Source: Takifugu bimaculatus
Lineage: Eukaryota; Chordata; Actinopteri; Tetraodontiformes; Tetraodontidae
Assembly: GCA_004026145.2 (NCBI GenBank)
Contig: CP034996.1
Location: forward strand, 8,741,891 to 8,805,890
Reading direction: 5' to 3'
Length of the DNA stretch: 64,000 nucleotides
A program made the position numbers and the translations under genes. Below the pieces are notes generated by a model. That model was not told where the DNA came from and did not search any database. It saw nothing but the letters and a program-made list of their open reading frames with translations. Positions 63,655 to 64,000 of the stretch are shown in pieces (within the stretch, counting starts at the first letter, position 1; each line of letters starts with the position of its first letter).

Positions 63655-64000
63655 TTTTTGGAAGGGTAAAGAGATGGGGGAGAGTGAGGTAGAGAGTGGG
63701 AGGGTGGAGAGAGGAGGAAAGAGGAGAGGGAAAGAGAGGGGGTAGAGAGAGGGAGGAGAGAGGGGGAGAGAAAGGAAGAGTGGAGAGAGGGGGAGAGAGA
63801 AGAGGGAGATAAGGGGGTAGAGAGAGGGAGTAGAGAAGGGGGAGGGAGAGAGAGGGGGAGGGTGGAGAGAGTGGGAGAGGAGGAAGAGAGAGAGGGCAGG
63901 GGGGGAGAGAGAGAGGGTAGAGCTGGGGGAGAGGATGAGAGATGGGCAGACAGAGGGGGAGAGGGCAGGGAGATGGGGGAGAGAGGAGTGAGAGAGGGGA
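63655..64000 (+). repeat. GA/GGGA-rich tract running to the window end
   Basis: GAGAGAGGGGGAGAG-like repeats for about 345 bp, cut by the window. Confidence 0.95.

Noticed and set aside
1..64000. tRNA, rRNA or other structured RNA genes
   Set aside because: I saw no cloverleaf with A/B box promoters and no rRNA or snRNA core sequence, but cannot run a covariance search.

Overview
The window is vertebrate, almost certainly teleost fish, DNA. It contains no host gene that I can recognise. The evidence for a fish is the density and type of repeats: Tx1-clade LINEs, an L2-type LINE with a pentameric CT-rich 3' UTR and a GATT-type tail, CR1/Rex-like LINE fragments, pogo/Tigger-type DNA transposons, and many short solo-LTR-like elements with 5-6 bp target duplications.

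Region 1 (1 to about 13,900) is an endogenous Polinton/Maverick-adintovirus-like element whose left end lies outside the window. Plus-strand genes run to 5,916: a partial N-terminal gene, a possible Bcl-2-fold gene, a retroviral-type integrase, penton-like minor capsid protein, a pX/pVI-like basic protein, the major capsid protein and an adenain-type protease. They converge on minus-strand genes (two small conserved proteins, the packaging ATPase, protein-primed PolB) at a bidirectional poly(A) signal at 5,946-5,960. The replication and integration genes are broken: the integrase by a 115-bp insertion plus a frameshift, the penton-like gene by a frameshift, PolB by two internal deletions. The capsid protein, protease and packaging ATPase ORFs are intact. 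The right-hand part (11.4-13.9 kb, minus strand) is the least familiar and most interesting: a five-exon spliced gene with all introns in phase 1, a possible alternative exon, a phase-1 splice acceptor directly before PolB, a TATA/CCAAT/E2F-like promoter, and a separate 145-aa ORF behind a GC-box promoter. A defective Tigger-type transposon sits between PolB and this region.

Region 2 (13.9-26 kb) holds a Tx1-clade LINE with an uninterrupted ORF2, a long GA/CT inverted tract, solo LTR-like elements, a minus-strand L2-type LINE broken by other repeats, and a 12-13-bp minisatellite.

Region 3 (26-31 kb) is an L2-type LINE that keeps a SGNH-esterase-like ORF1 and the endonuclease but has lost the reverse transcriptase core; a CR1/Rex-like LINE is nested in it. 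Region 4 (31-38 kb) is intergenic sequence with solo LTRs and simple repeats.

Region 5 (38-58 kb) is a mosaic: two decayed Tx1 LINEs (plus strand 37.85-42.5 kb, minus strand 53.3-58.1 kb) starting at TC microsatellites, three more L2 copies or fragments, solo LTRs carrying a 217-bp tandem repeat, and a three-level nest at 47.4-51.8 kb. Region 6 (58-64 kb) is intergenic with two LTR-like repeats and a terminal GA-rich tract.

Limits: all homology calls come from recognised motifs, no database search was possible, and clade names for LINEs and LTRs are best guesses.
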